Shown here: one piece after another, positions 1 through 9,145 of the stretch
Layout: each line of letters opens with the position of its first letter
Numbering within the stretch: position 1 is the stretch's first letter
Source: CAVQLX01 sp963811605
GTDB taxonomy: Bacteria > Desulfobacterota > Binatia > DP-6
Direction: 5' to 3'
Assembly: GCA_963811605.1 (NCBI GenBank)
Contig: CAWESA010000006.1
Span: forward strand, 3,260-67,259
Length of the DNA stretch: 64,000 bases
Notes under the pieces: generated by a model
Database searches by the model: none
Told to the model about the DNA's origin: nothing
What the model saw: only the letters and a program-made list of their open reading frames with translations
Translations under genes and position numbers: made by a program

Positions 1-1581
1 CAGGTCGGACCGCACCTCGTCGACAACATGCTCGGCCGGGAGCTCCTGGGCCACGTGGTCGAGCACGCACCCGGACGGCGGTTCACCAAGCCGGTGCAAT
101 GGTTCCTCGGCAACTTCGCCCCCTGGAGCATCGCCACGCTCGTAGGCCTCGTGCGGATCTGCCGCGCTCCCGCCCACGAGCACCGCGCGCGACGATTCGA
201 GCGTTTCCTCCTCTGCTGGCTCGTTGGCGGGATGCTGATCTTCTGCCTCTCGCCCCACAACGCCGCCCGGCTCATCTTCCCGCTGATCCCGGCGGCCGCG
301 CTGATCGCCGGCCGCGAGCTGGCAAGCCTCACCGCGCGCGTTGCGGATGGAGCGCTCGCCCTGGCCTGCGCCGCCACGATCGTCGTGGCGCTAGGCATCT
401 CGTTCTTCATCTACCATCACGTCGCGCTGAGGCACACGGAGGTGCGCCAGACCCTCGCGATGCGGGAGCTGGCGGAGGTCGTGCGGCGATCGGTCGGCAC
501 GGGGTTCCCGCTGACGTACGTCGATGTCCCGATGGCGCTACCGCTTCTCCTCGATTCCGTGCGACCGGCCGTGTCCCTCGACCGGGCCGCCGTCTTGCTC
601 GCGGGCGACGCGGCGGCGTTCGCGGTCGTGGAGAATCTCGCGCGCCTGCGCCAGGCCGTCGGACCGCACGTGCAGCTCCACGAGGTGGCGACGGCGGCGG
701 TCGATGGCCGTCCGTGGCTGCGAGTCATGGCGAACCGGCCGCGGCTCGAGCGGACGGACCCGATCTCGACCTTCGTCGGCCCGTTGCTCGTCCGGATGAT
801 CGCCCTCGATCTCGACTCCGCGGGGCGAAGCACCATCGCCTTCAGGCGGCGCGGACCGGACGCCGCCGCCACGCTCGTCAACGTCGGCACCGTTCCGACG
901 ACGGTTCGGGTGCGGTTCCTCGACGCGGGTGGATGGTCCGTCGAGCGCACGCTCGAAGCCGGGGAGTCCTGGCAGCTCCGAGGGGACGCCCTTCCCGCGC
1001 CCGACCGCGCGGGAACGACGCTGACATCGCGATCCGAGCATCGTGGTCTCGGCGACGTCGCCATCCTGCCGCTCGCCGCGCGACGGGACCGCCGGTTCCT
1101 CGAGCGTGCCACGCTGATGCTTGCGGGGGCGGAATCCCGCTGGTCGCAGCGGGCGATCGAACCGCCGGCCGATGGACACGAGTCCGGCTTCGGGGGATCA
1201 ACGGAGCGACCCTCGGTGGACCATGCGTGGACGGGCCTACTTCCGGGACGATCGGGTATTCTACGTCGGACCGGACATCCCGTCAGTCCTGCACGCGCAC
1301 CACGCTGCCCAGGTGTGCATCTCGCTGTCCACGCCTCTTCGCATCCGGTCGTCGTCGTCCGCTGGATGGCGCCGTTGCGACGGGGCCGTCATCCCGCCCG
1401 ACGTCCCGCACGAGACCGATCCGCCCGTGCCGCTGATCGCGACCTTCTGGCGCGACGCGGATACCCCGGAGGCGCGACGCATCGTCCCGCCGTTCGCGCG
1501 CGACGCGATCCGCCCGCTCGATCGGTCGCGGGTGCGGATGCTCGTTCCGGGTCTGCGTCGCTGCTGGGACGGTCGGGTTGA
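1..1581 (+). CDS. Membrane glycosyltransferase (GT39/ArnT-like), C-terminal part, 5' end cut by window edge
   Basis: The open frame runs in from the window edge and the first ATG inside is at 28. The first ~130 residues hold several hydrophobic helices with a WFLGNFAPWS segment and SPHNAARLIFPLIPAAALI, a layout typical of the C-terminal membrane half of lipid-linked-sugar glycosyltransferases (PMT/ArnT superfamily). The following ~250 residues are soluble with alternating beta-type patches. Coding character fades after about position 1,190 although the in-frame stop is only at 1,581, so the last ~130 codons, which overlap the next gene, may be read-through past a lost stop or a frameshift. 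The substrate cannot be told. The family assignment is inference from hydropathy and motif style. Confidence 0.55.
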   Translation, partial: QVGPHLVDNMLGRELLGHVVEHAPGRRFTKPVQWFLGNFAPWSIATLVGLVRICRAPAHEHRARRFERFLLCWLVGGMLIFCLSPHNAARLIFPLIPAAALIAGRELASLTARVADGALALACAATIVVALGISFFIYHHVALRHTEVRQTLAMRELAEVVRRSVGTGFPLTYVDVPMALPLLLDSVRPAVSLDRAAVLLAGDAAAFAVVENLARLRQAVGPHVQLHEVATAAVDGRPWLRVMANRPRLERTDPISTFVGPLLVRMIALDLDSAGRSTIAFRRRGPDAAATLVNVGTVPTTVRVRFLDAGGWSVERTLEAGESWQLRGDALPAPDRAGTTLTSRSEHRGLGDVAILPLAARRDRRFLERATLMLAGAESRWSQRAIEPPADGHESGFGGSTERPSVDHAWTGLLPGRSGILRRTGHPVSPARAPRCPGVHLAVHASSHPVVVVRWMAPLRRGRHPARRPARDRSARAADRDLLARRGYPGGATHRPAVRARRDPPARSVAGADARSGSASLLGRSG

Positions 1582-2215
1582 CGGTCCGCATGCTGCGGAG
1601 GTCCTCGCGGAGTCGATCCGCCTACTCGCCCCGTCGGTCGCGTCTCAGCCTGCGCTCGACCCGCGGGTCGTCCGCGCCCGCGACCTCCTGCGGGCGGCAC
1701 CGGAGCCCCGCCACGGGAGCTGCAGCATCATGATCGATGGAGCGAATACCCCGCGGGTCGTGGCGTGGAGCGCGATCGTCGTCGCCGCGTTGATCGGCCG
1801 CTACCTGGTGCCGGAAGGATCGACGCGCGACCTCGTGGTGCGGGCGATCCTCCTGCTCATGGCCGCGGGTGAGGCGGCCGCGGGCGTCCTGCAGGTGTTT
1901 CGGGCCCGGCAGACGGCAGCGATGGCCGGTCGGACGTATTCGGCGAGCTATCACGGGCTCGTGCAGGACTTCGGCTTCTACAACCTGGCCATGGCGACGC
2001 TGTTCGTGCTGGGCGCCGTCGACCCGGCGCGCAACCGTGTCGTCCTTCCGGTCGCCGTGCTGCTCTACGGCGTGCACGGGGGCACCCACGTGCTCCGCGC
2101 GTTCGGGATCTACTACGGTGGCGAGACCGCCATCCCGACGCGTCGATCGGCCCATGAGATGCGCGACGGCCTTCCCCTCCTGGCGGCGGTCATCGGTCTC
2201 CTGCTCTTCGGCTGA
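1223..2215 (+). CDS. AraC-type sensor domain without HTH, fused in frame to a 4-TM membrane protein
   Basis: Residues 1-165 resemble the cupin-like N-terminal domain of AraC regulators (FYVGPDIPSVLHAHHAAQ, then VIPPDVPHETDP). The sequence reaches the point where the HTH domain should begin (RVVRARDLLRAAPEPR) and then switches directly to a membrane protein of about 160 residues with four hydrophobic helices (AWSAIVVAALIGRYLVP, VVRAILLLMAAGEAA). An in-frame ATG at 1,730 with a GGGAG motif 8-10 bases upstream is a likely independent start for the membrane protein. The simplest reading is a truncated regulator whose frame runs on into a separate gene. A true fusion, in which a cupin sensor signals to membrane helices, cannot be excluded. 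The membrane part belongs to no family I can name. Confidence 0.5.
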   Translation: MRGRAYFRDDRVFYVGPDIPSVLHAHHAAQVCISLSTPLRIRSSSSAGWRRCDGAVIPPDVPHETDPPVPLIATFWRDADTPEARRIVPPFARDAIRPLDRSRVRMLVPGLRRCWDGRVDGPHAAEVLAESIRLLAPSVASQPALDPRVVRARDLLRAAPEPRHGSCSIMIDGANTPRVVAWSAIVVAALIGRYLVPEGSTRDLVVRAILLLMAAGEAAAGVLQVFRARQTAAMAGRTYSASYHGLVQDFGFYNLAMATLFVLGAVDPARNRVVLPVAVLLYGVHGGTHVLRAFGIYYGGETAIPTRRSAHEMRDGLPLLAAVIGLLLFG

Positions 2216-2470
2216 CCGCCCGGGTGGCCGCCCCCGTGCCCCTCGGATGACCGGCCGCCCCTGGCCATACGCGAGGCGACGGCTGCGGCACGGCTCGACC
2301 GTCGCGAAGACGCACACCAGGCCCGCGGTGGTGCCGTCGTGGCCGGCGATCTCGCGGGCGCGCGCGCTGTCCGACGCGTTCCGGCACTGCGAAGGGGTTT
2401 TCGCGCGGCGCCGGCGCTACACGGCTCCGTCGGCCAGCGAACCCGCTTGCCCGGGGGTGGCAGCCCGTCA

Positions 2471-2938
2471 ATGATGATGCGGCTCTTCATGGAGGCGCGG
2501 TGGCGGCGTCCCGGGATGTGGTCCGGGTGGGGATGGCGCGTCCTCGTGCCCCTCCTCGTCGGGATGCTCCTTGCCGCGGCGGTGGCCAAGCCCCCCCCCG
2601 GCCAGAACGTGCATCGTTCCGACGCCGTCTGCACCGGCTGTCACACCGCCGATCAAGGAACGCTCGAGCGGGACCGGGTCGCGGCACGGTCGCTGCTCGC
2701 CGCCGATCTCGAGGAGCGATGCATCCTCTGTCACGACGAAGGCCCATCGCATCACACCGGAATACGTCCGAAGAAGCCAGTTCCCGACACGCTGCCCCTC
2801 TCTGGCGAGGGGCTGATCACGTGTGCGACGTGTCACTTCGTCCACGGAGAGCCCGAGGCCGTCGGGGAGGCACTGCGCATCGACAACACCCAGGGCCGGC
2901 TGTGTCTCACGTGTCACGAGCTGGCAGAGCTCCGGTGA
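2471..2938 (+). CDS. Small membrane-anchored or secreted tetraheme c-type cytochrome
   Basis: This 155-residue protein has four CxxCH haem-binding motifs: CTGCH (54-58), CILCH (84-88), CATCH (118-122) and CLTCH (145-149). A basic N-terminus and a hydrophobic stretch at about 23-40 (LVPLLVGMLLAAAVA) form a signal peptide or anchor, placing the haems in the periplasm. Several extra histidines (HH at 94-95, H125) could be distal haem ligands. The start at 2,471 was chosen because a GGGGTGG motif lies upstream and the frame before it has no coding character. The gene is followed after 22 bases by a HAMP protein and then an outer-membrane-like protein, so a role in electron transfer across the envelope is likely. 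Donor and acceptor are unknown. Confidence 0.8.
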   Translation: MMMRLFMEARWRRPGMWSGWGWRVLVPLLVGMLLAAAVAKPPPGQNVHRSDAVCTGCHTADQGTLERDRVAARSLLAADLEERCILCHDEGPSHHTGIRPKKPVPDTLPLSGEGLITCATCHFVHGEPEAVGEALRIDNTQGRLCLTCHELAELR

Positions 2939-2960
2939 AGTGCTCGAGGGAGGGTGAGTG

Positions 2961-3557
2961 ATGGGATTCCTTGGTTTGCTGCACTCCCATCCGCGACACC
3001 GCAATCGACAACTGCGATGGGTGGTGCCGCTCGTGACGCTCGTGCTGGTGGCGACCCTGGCCGCCCTCGCGGTGCAGTACCAGGTGAGCGACCAGGTCAT
3101 CGGCACGGAGTTCTTCCGGGCGCACAAGACCATCAGCCACACCGGTGAACTCCTGCGCCGCGGCACGGTCATCGGCGGCAGCGTCCTCGTCGCGCTCGCG
3201 ACCGTGCTCGCGGTGTGGGCGTTCCGGGTCACGCACCGCATCGTGCGCCCGGTCCACACGCTGCATCGCGCGCTCGATGCGCTCGGGGCGGGCGACCTCG
3301 GTGTGCGCGTGGACCTGCATCAGGACGACGAGTTCCAGGAGGTGGCCGCCGCGCTGAACCGGCTGGTGGACGAATTCGCCGCCGCCTTGGCCACGGTGCA
3401 CGAGTTGGTCGACCGCATCGCCGCGCACACGGCCCCCGGGACGCGCGCGACGGGCGCCCCGTCCGAGGTCTCCGAACTCGCCAGGACGCTCGACGAGACG
3501 ATGGAGTTCTTCCGCCTCGCGCCGCGCCGCACGATCCGTGAAGACGACGAGGACTGA
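2961..3557 (+). CDS. Two-TM HAMP-domain membrane protein without output domain
   Basis: The protein has 198 residues. Helix 1 (about 20-42, VVPLVTLVLVATLAALAV) and helix 2 (about 72-92, IGGSVLVALATVLAVWAF) enclose a short periplasmic loop. They are followed by a HAMP domain (RIVRPVHTLHRALDALGAGDL, then DEFQEVAAALNRL) and an acidic tail. There is no kinase, cyclase or methyl-accepting domain. Start ATG 2,961 follows a GAGGGAGGG ribosome-binding motif. The gene sits between the tetraheme cytochrome and a secreted barrel-like protein, overlaps the latter by 20 bases and is probably co-transcribed. HAMP domains normally relay signals. Here the protein may instead be a structural or sensing partner of the cytochrome, which is inference. 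Confidence 0.75.
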   Translation: MGFLGLLHSHPRHRNRQLRWVVPLVTLVLVATLAALAVQYQVSDQVIGTEFFRAHKTISHTGELLRRGTVIGGSVLVALATVLAVWAFRVTHRIVRPVHTLHRALDALGAGDLGVRVDLHQDDEFQEVAAALNRLVDEFAAALATVHELVDRIAAHTAPGTRATGAPSEVSELARTLDETMEFFRLAPRRTIREDDED

Positions 3558-4275
3558 CCTCGCCCGCGCCCTCTTCCTCGTGGCCGTGGCGCCCGTGCTG
3601 GCGCGGGCGTCACCCACCGGGCTCATCCAGATTCCGACCCCGGATCTGGTGCCGTTCAAGCAGCTGACTCTCCAGCTCCAGAACGGCAACACGGAGGTGA
3701 GCGGCGACGCCTCGGTCTGGCACCAGCCGCAGGTGGAGCCGCAGACCCAGTTCGGACTGCCATGGCACGCGGAAGCGGGGCTGGACGTCGCGCCCATCAA
3801 CGCGCGCCAGGACTATCGGCCCGAGCTCAACCTCAAGTGGGTACCGATCCAGGAAGACTACTGGATCCCGGCGACGGCCGTCGGAGCGACGCAGCTCGGG
3901 GTGGGCTTCACTCCGAGCTACTACCTCGTCGCGAGCAAGACGCTGAACTATGCGCAGATCGCCTATCAGAAGTTCCGAGCCCATCACCGCAACATCAAGT
4001 TGCGCGGCGTCCGGGTGGTGGCCGGCATCCAGGAGACCGGCAACGCCTGGAGGGCGCTCGTGGGCACCGACATCGAGGTGAGCGACCATTTCATCGTCGA
4101 GGCCGACTGGATATCGGGGGCGCAGAACTCCGTGTCACTCGGCGGCGTGTTGGTGATCAACCAGCACGACAGCATCACTGCGGCGCTCTTGCGCGCGAAC
4201 GATCAGGACCGCCTGAGCGGGGTACTCCTGCAGCTCACCCACACCTTCGACGTGACCAGTCCCTTCGAGTGGTGA
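3538..4275 (+). CDS. Exported outer-membrane-type protein of the cytochrome/HAMP cassette
   Basis: The protein has 245 residues and starts with GTG at 3,538, inside the end of the HAMP gene. An N-terminal signal peptide (about 1-24, ALFLVAVAPVLARA) precedes a region rich in alternating hydrophobic and polar residues with aromatic girdle-like positions. It ends in an aromatic residue (DVTSPFEW), as outer-membrane barrels often do. No named domain is recognised. Its tight coupling to the tetraheme cytochrome and HAMP protein suggests the three act together in the envelope, in the manner of a small porin-cytochrome unit. That function is inference from position only. Confidence 0.6.
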   Translation: MKTTRTDLARALFLVAVAPVLARASPTGLIQIPTPDLVPFKQLTLQLQNGNTEVSGDASVWHQPQVEPQTQFGLPWHAEAGLDVAPINARQDYRPELNLKWVPIQEDYWIPATAVGATQLGVGFTPSYYLVASKTLNYAQIAYQKFRAHHRNIKLRGVRVVAGIQETGNAWRALVGTDIEVSDHFIVEADWISGAQNSVSLGGVLVINQHDSITAALLRANDQDRLSGVLLQLTHTFDVTSPFEW

Positions 4276-4847
4276 GGGGGCATCGTTGCGCCGGATGATC
4301 CACCGAACGAAGGGGCTATCGCCCAGCACGAGTCTGCACCAGTGCACCGCCGTCCAGATGCGCTCAAGCATCCGACGGTGTGACTTGACGATGGCCTCCG
4401 CATTGCTCGACCTCGGTGCCAGCCCCACCCCGTACCAGTTTCCCGTCGCGGGTCGACCTTCCGGGGTCGGTGGTCACTCGCTACATCGGAGTCTTCCCGG
4501 TCGCATTGTTCCGCCCCTTTCGCCCACGACGCATCTGGTGGACACGAACCCGCCAATCGCGCGTCACGCCGACTTCGTCGGGAGGTCGGTTGCCGTATCG
4601 GCGTTGCCGACTCGAACAGCGGGGTTTTCCTTGCAGGCCGGATGCTGTACCGGACGCTCGTGGAGCGTGGGGAGGAGGCGGCATCGGGCCGGTGGTACCA
4701 GCGGAGGTGCAGCCGGAAGACCGAGACCGGACGGGGCCCCCGACCGTGATCCGTCCACCCACGAAGGAGCCGACGTAGATGACGCGGTCGTGCGGGTCGA
4801 TGCGACCGCCGGGAGCGTAGCGCGCGCGCCACGCCGGGAGGTCGGGG
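4276..4847. other. 572-bp intergenic region, no gene seen
   Basis: I see no convincing coding pattern on either strand. The open frames here have skewed composition and no family resemblance. The region presumably holds the terminator of the cytochrome cassette and the promoter of the barrel gene at 4,848. No clear hairpin with a T-tract was found by eye. Confidence 0.4.
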
Positions 4848-6227
4848 ATGACTTGGACTCGTGTGCTCTGGATGGTCTCGTGGACCGCGGTCGCTGCCGC
4901 CGGCGTCCCCGGGAAGGCGCAGGCGGGCGATGTGCCGGCAGCACCCGCGCGTGACGGCGACGCGGCACCCGCGAGCCGCTTCGACGACACCGGACGCCTC
5001 TACCTCTGGTTCGAATCGGGGATGAACTTCACGCTCGACCGTCACTTCGCGGGTGACGCGCGAGTGGTCCCGAACTCCAACGTGGAGCTCAGCCTCGGCG
5101 GCGGGGCCGGATACAACATCGACCGCCACTGGGGCGTCGAGCTCCAGGTCGACGGGACCGATCCGTGGGTGCGCTCGGAGACCCGTGGCGGCATCGACCG
5201 GATCAGCGTGATCACCTTCGTGCCGGCCGTACGCTACCGCTGGGCCCTCGGTGACGGCAGGCTGATGCCGTACCTGACCGGAGGCGTCGGGCTCTCCTCG
5301 AACGACGTGCACGGCTTCTTCAAGCCTCATGCGCAGAGCAACACCGCCTCGACCACGGTCGTCGGCTCGCTCTCCGCGGGCCTCGACTACTTCATCTCCG
5401 AGAACGTGGCCGCAGGGTTCGAGTTCCGGTCTCTCATCCATCCCGACCAGGATGCGGAGGTGACCTTTCAGAGTCCGCACACGAGGCGGGTCACGCGCTA
5501 CACCGACTCGCTCAATCTCACCTCGGTCTCCCTGCTCGCGCACCTGCGCTTCTTTCCCGGCCAGCAGGCGAGCGCCGACGGCGGCGAGCGCACCTTCTTC
5601 CTGGCGGCCCACGGGCCCTTCGACACGGACGAGCTGCGCGGCTACGTGGCGGGCCTCTTCGGGTACGACTACATCTGGGACACGAACGTCGGCGCCGGCG
5701 TCCACGTGCGCGACAAGGGAGGCGACGCGAACCTGACCAAGGGCGGCGCGCTCGGCCTCAACTTCGACGGCCACTGGGGTGCCGAGGTCCAGCTGCTCTA
5801 CACCATGCTGAACCTCCGCATGAGCACGGGACCCCGATTCGCCAAGATGAACGTGTTCGAGGTCCTGCCCGCCCTGCGCTACCGCTACCCGCTGCTCGGC
5901 GGGCGGCTCGTTCCCTTCCTGATGGGCGGCGTCGGCGTATCCTATCTCGACACGAACGAGCAGCGACCGGTATCCGTGACCCAGGGCGGCAAGCCGGCGA
6001 TCGTGTTCCCGAACTTCGAACCCGGTAGCCCGGCGATCGTCGGCATGATCGGCGCCGGCATCGAGTACTTCCTGAACCATCACCTGAGCGTCGGTCTGAC
6101 GGTGCCCCTGCACCTCTACTCGAGCGTCGACACCGAGCTACGGCAGGCGGGGCGCAAGACGATGACCGGGACCGCGGATCTCACGGGCGTCGACGTGTTC
6201 CTGCAGCTCAAGGCCTACCTCCCGTGA
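4848..6227 (+). CDS. Outer-membrane protein with two tandem 8-strand-type beta-barrel domains
   Basis: The protein has 459 residues with a signal peptide of about 26 residues (SWTAVAAAGVPGKAQA). Two homologous halves follow. Half 1 (about 45-235) has GGGAGYNIDRHWGVELQV, VPAVRYRWALGDGRLMPYL and TGGVGLS. Half 2 (about 258-459) has GGALGLNFDGHWGAEVQL, LPALRYRYPLLGGRLVPFL and MGGVGVSYLDTN. Each half matches the OmpX/OmpW-like small barrel pattern (outer membrane protein beta-barrel family). It may therefore form two barrels or one 16-strand barrel. The start ATG 4,848 gives the complete signal peptide. No operon partner is close, and the function is unknown. Confidence 0.75.
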   Translation: MTWTRVLWMVSWTAVAAAGVPGKAQAGDVPAAPARDGDAAPASRFDDTGRLYLWFESGMNFTLDRHFAGDARVVPNSNVELSLGGGAGYNIDRHWGVELQVDGTDPWVRSETRGGIDRISVITFVPAVRYRWALGDGRLMPYLTGGVGLSSNDVHGFFKPHAQSNTASTTVVGSLSAGLDYFISENVAAGFEFRSLIHPDQDAEVTFQSPHTRRVTRYTDSLNLTSVSLLAHLRFFPGQQASADGGERTFFLAAHGPFDTDELRGYVAGLFGYDYIWDTNVGAGVHVRDKGGDANLTKGGALGLNFDGHWGAEVQLLYTMLNLRMSTGPRFAKMNVFEVLPALRYRYPLLGGRLVPFLMGGVGVSYLDTNEQRPVSVTQGGKPAIVFPNFEPGSPAIVGMIGAGIEYFLNHHLSVGLTVPLHLYSSVDTELRQAGRKTMTGTADLTGVDVFLQLKAYLP

Positions 6228-6276
6228 CCGGGACGGGCTCGCCCCGCGCGCAGCCGGGCGAGACGTGGTGCTGGTG

Positions 6277-8154
6277 CTAGAGCGCCGCCCCGTCACCGAG
6301 GTACTCGAGGCGCCAGAGCTCGAAGGCGACGAGTGACCAGAGAGCGCTGTCGTGGTCCTGCCTGCCCGCGACGTGCTCGTCGACGAGGCGCGACACCGCG
6401 TTCGGGTCGAAGAGGCGGCCCCGACGCATCCGCTCGGGCGCCAGGATCTCGCGCAGGAGGGGGGCAAGTGGACCGCGGAACCAGTCGCCGAAGGGCACGC
6501 CGAAGCCTTGCTTCCCGCGCCGGCGGATCGCGGGCGGCAGGCGGGCGGCCAAGGCCCGTTTGAGGAGCGCCTTCTGGTTGCCGAACCCGGAGAGCTTCAG
6601 CCGCGACGGGATGCGGCCCAGGAACTCGACGAAGGTGTGGTCGAGAAAGGGGGCACGGAGCTCGAGCCCGGTCGCCATGCTCGCCCGGTCGGTGTTCACC
6701 AGGTTCTGGCCGGCGAGGTACTGCTTGCAGTAGCGGTAGATCAGGCGAGCCGTGACATCCTCCGTCGTGCAGGACGCGAGGACCGTGGCGATGTCGCCGT
6801 ACGGATCGAAGCCGTCGAGGCGCGAGCGGGCCTCACGCGAGAGAATCGTCGCGACGCGGGCGGGCGAGAGCCCGCCGATCAGCGCCTGGTTACGGGCGTC
6901 CGCGTCGTAGTCCACCGCGGCGAGGAAGTCGCGGAACGGGGTCACCGAAGCAGGCAGCGTGGCCGCGCCTCGCCGAAGCGCCGCGAGGACGCCGCGCGGC
7001 AGGCGCGCGAACGCCCGGTGCCACCGGTCGGCCGCCATGCTCGGGTAGCCGGCGAACAGCTCGTCGCCTCCGTCGCCGGTGAGCGCCACGGTCACCGACC
7101 GCCGCGCGGCGCACGAGAGCAGGTGCAGCGGCACGAAGCTCATGTCGGCCAGCGGCTCGTCGAGGAGGCCGCCGAGCCGTTCGAGGAGTCCGGCGGCGTC
7201 AGCAGCAGACACGACCAGCTCCTCGTGCTGTGTCCCGAAGTGATCGGCCACGATACGCGCGTAGCGCCGCTCGTCGTGAGGGGTGCCCTCGTACCCGACC
7301 GAGAACGTCCGGATGCCGGCGCGCTGGTGGGCGGCCGTCCCCGCGACCACGGTCGAGTCGATCCCGCCGCTCACGAAGCAGCCGAGGGGCACGTCGCTCA
7401 CCAGCCTCAATGCCACGGCGCGATCGAAGCGGCGCGCGATCTCCTCGCACCAGACGCGCTCGTCCACCTCCGGCTCCGGCCGGAAGGGGATGTCCCAGTA
7501 CCGCCGCGTTTCGATCCGGCCGCCGGCCGCCACCAGCACGTGCCCGGGCGGCAGCTTGGTGATGTCGGCCAGGATCGAGTGCGGATCGGGAACGTATTCG
7601 TAGGCGAGGTAGCGGGCCAGCCCCTCGAGATCGAGCCGGGCCGAGGCGGCGGGATGCGCGAGCAGGGCGCGCAGCTCGGACGCGAAGATGAGCCAGCCGT
7701 CGGCCACCGTGTAGTAGAGCGGCTTCTCGCCCATCCGGTCGCGCGCGAGGAAGAGCTGCTTGCGGGCGCGGTCCCAGATCGCGAACGCGAACATTCCGTT
7801 CAGGCGATCGGTGACGCATTCGCCGGACTCCTCCCAGGCGTGTGCGATCACCTCGGTATCCGAGCGCGAGCGCAAGCGGTGGCCGCGTGCGACGAGCGCG
7901 GCGCGGTGCTGCTCGAGATCGTAGATCTCGCCGTTCAGCACCACGGTCGCCGACCCGTCCTCCGTGCCGATCGGTTGGTCCCCGGTCTCGAGATCAATGA
8001 CGCGCAGCCGTGCGACGCCGAGACCGGCCGATCCGTCGACGTGGTACCCGACCGCGTCGGGCCCGCGGTGGCGCAGGGACGCGATCATCCGTTCGAGCAC
8101 CGCCCGCTCGGCACGCACGCCCGGCGGCGCCACGAATCCGGCGATCCCGCACAT
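6277..8154 (-). CDS. asnB: Asparagine synthase (glutamine-hydrolysing)
   Basis: The protein has 625 residues when started at the MCGIAGF motif, which puts the catalytic Cys2 of the class II glutaminase domain at the mature N-terminus. Other glutaminase features are RHRGPDA and VVLNGEIYDLE. The synthetase domain has the pyrophosphate-binding motif FVSGGIDST and a TGDGGDELFAGYP motif. It converts aspartate to asparagine with glutamine and ATP in the cytosol. Family members in glycan clusters can instead amidate cell-surface sugars or peptides. The gene lies 4 bases downstream of a flippase-like membrane protein on the same strand, a common pairing in exopolysaccharide or lipid-modification loci, so a surface role is possible. 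The frame upstream of MCGI is spurious. Confidence 0.92.
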   Translation of the reverse strand: MCGIAGFVAPPGVRAERAVLERMIASLRHRGPDAVGYHVDGSAGLGVARLRVIDLETGDQPIGTEDGSATVVLNGEIYDLEQHRAALVARGHRLRSRSDTEVIAHAWEESGECVTDRLNGMFAFAIWDRARKQLFLARDRMGEKPLYYTVADGWLIFASELRALLAHPAASARLDLEGLARYLAYEYVPDPHSILADITKLPPGHVLVAAGGRIETRRYWDIPFRPEPEVDERVWCEEIARRFDRAVALRLVSDVPLGCFVSGGIDSTVVAGTAAHQRAGIRTFSVGYEGTPHDERRYARIVADHFGTQHEELVVSAADAAGLLERLGGLLDEPLADMSFVPLHLLSCAARRSVTVALTGDGGDELFAGYPSMAADRWHRAFARLPRGVLAALRRGAATLPASVTPFRDFLAAVDYDADARNQALIGGLSPARVATILSREARSRLDGFDPYGDIATVLASCTTEDVTARLIYRYCKQYLAGQNLVNTDRASMATGLELRAPFLDHTFVEFLGRIPSRLKLSGFGNQKALLKRALAARLPPAIRRRGKQGFGVPFGDWFRGPLAPLLREILAPERMRRGRLFDPNAVSRLVDEHVAGRQDHDSALWSLVAFELWRLEYLGDGAAL

Positions 8155-8158
8155 CGGG

Positions 8159-9145
8159 TCAGGCTCCCTGCGCGCGCAGCGCGGCGGCGGACGGCCGCCC
8201 CTTGCCAGCGAGGAGGAGCAGCCCCAGAGCGGTCCAGGCCACTTCCCGAACCCGGCGCACCAGGGCCAGGGACAACCCGGTGGCGCCACTCAGGCCGAGC
8301 GCGAGGAACGTGGCGACCGCACCGCCCTCCTCGACCCCCACGTCCGTCGGCAAGAAGAACGTCGCGAAGCTGATGCCCGTCGCGAAGGCCTCGATGATCA
8401 GCGCGGTGGTCATCGAGACCGCCGCGCCGAGGAGGTAGAGGATGAGCCAGGCCTCCGCGGCTCGTGCGATCCAGCCGAGGAAGTTGCACGCCAGCGACAG
8501 GGCCAGCCGTCGCGGCTGGCGCCGGTAGAAGCTGACGAGCGCCTGGTCGACGTGCGTGGCCGCCTCTCCCAGAGCGGCGCCGCCCGAGAAACCGAGCCGA
8601 CCGAGCAGCCCGTAGCCGCCGGCCACGATCCCCCGCATCTGCACGGCGACGAACCCGGCGACGCCGATTGCCTCGAGGAGGAGCAGCCACTCCATGACGC
8701 GCACGAGCGCCACGGACGGCGAGACCGTCAACCGCGCCAGCAGGATTCCGAGCAGGAGGAAGAGCCCCTGCGACGACGTGCTGGTGGTCTGGACGATGAT
8801 GAGCGACGAGACCGTCTCGCGAAGCCTCACCCGATCGCGGAGCATCCACGCCATGACGCCGTGACTGCCGATCACGCCGGCCGGTATCGTCGAGGCGATC
8901 GCCTGCCCCGCGAGGACGGCCCTGGCGAGCGAGAGGAACGGCACCCGGTCGGTGGGGAACGCGTACCCCCACGCGAGGGTGTCGAACATCTTGAGGACGA
9001 GGCACGGGAAGACGATCACGACGAGGAGCCGCCAGGAGAGCACCTGGAACGAGGCCAGCACCGTCGCCGGTCCCATGCTGAGGATGAGATACGCGAGCAG
9101 CGCCGCGCCGCACACGAGCATTGCGGCCCGATATCCTCGGGCCAT
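8159..9145 (-). CDS. Flippase-like (LPG-synthase TM / UPF0104) integral membrane protein
   Basis: The protein has about 328 residues and 7-8 hydrophobic helices. It shows features of the lysylphosphatidylglycerol-synthase transmembrane family (PF03706): WGYAFP in the first loop, STIPAGVIGSHGVMAW, and FFLPTDVGVEEGG near the C-terminus. Members act as flippases or as membrane partners of glycosyltransferases. The start was placed at MARGYRAA, because the eight residues before it are polar and unlike the family. It is probably translated in the same transcript as asnB downstream. Substrate unknown. Confidence 0.8.
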   Translation of the reverse strand: MARGYRAAMLVCGAALLAYLILSMGPATVLASFQVLSWRLLVVIVFPCLVLKMFDTLAWGYAFPTDRVPFLSLARAVLAGQAIASTIPAGVIGSHGVMAWMLRDRVRLRETVSSLIIVQTTSTSSQGLFLLLGILLARLTVSPSVALVRVMEWLLLLEAIGVAGFVAVQMRGIVAGGYGLLGRLGFSGGAALGEAATHVDQALVSFYRRQPRRLALSLACNFLGWIARAAEAWLILYLLGAAVSMTTALIIEAFATGISFATFFLPTDVGVEEGGAVATFLALGLSGATGLSLALVRRVREVAWTALGLLLLAGKGRPSAAALRAQGA

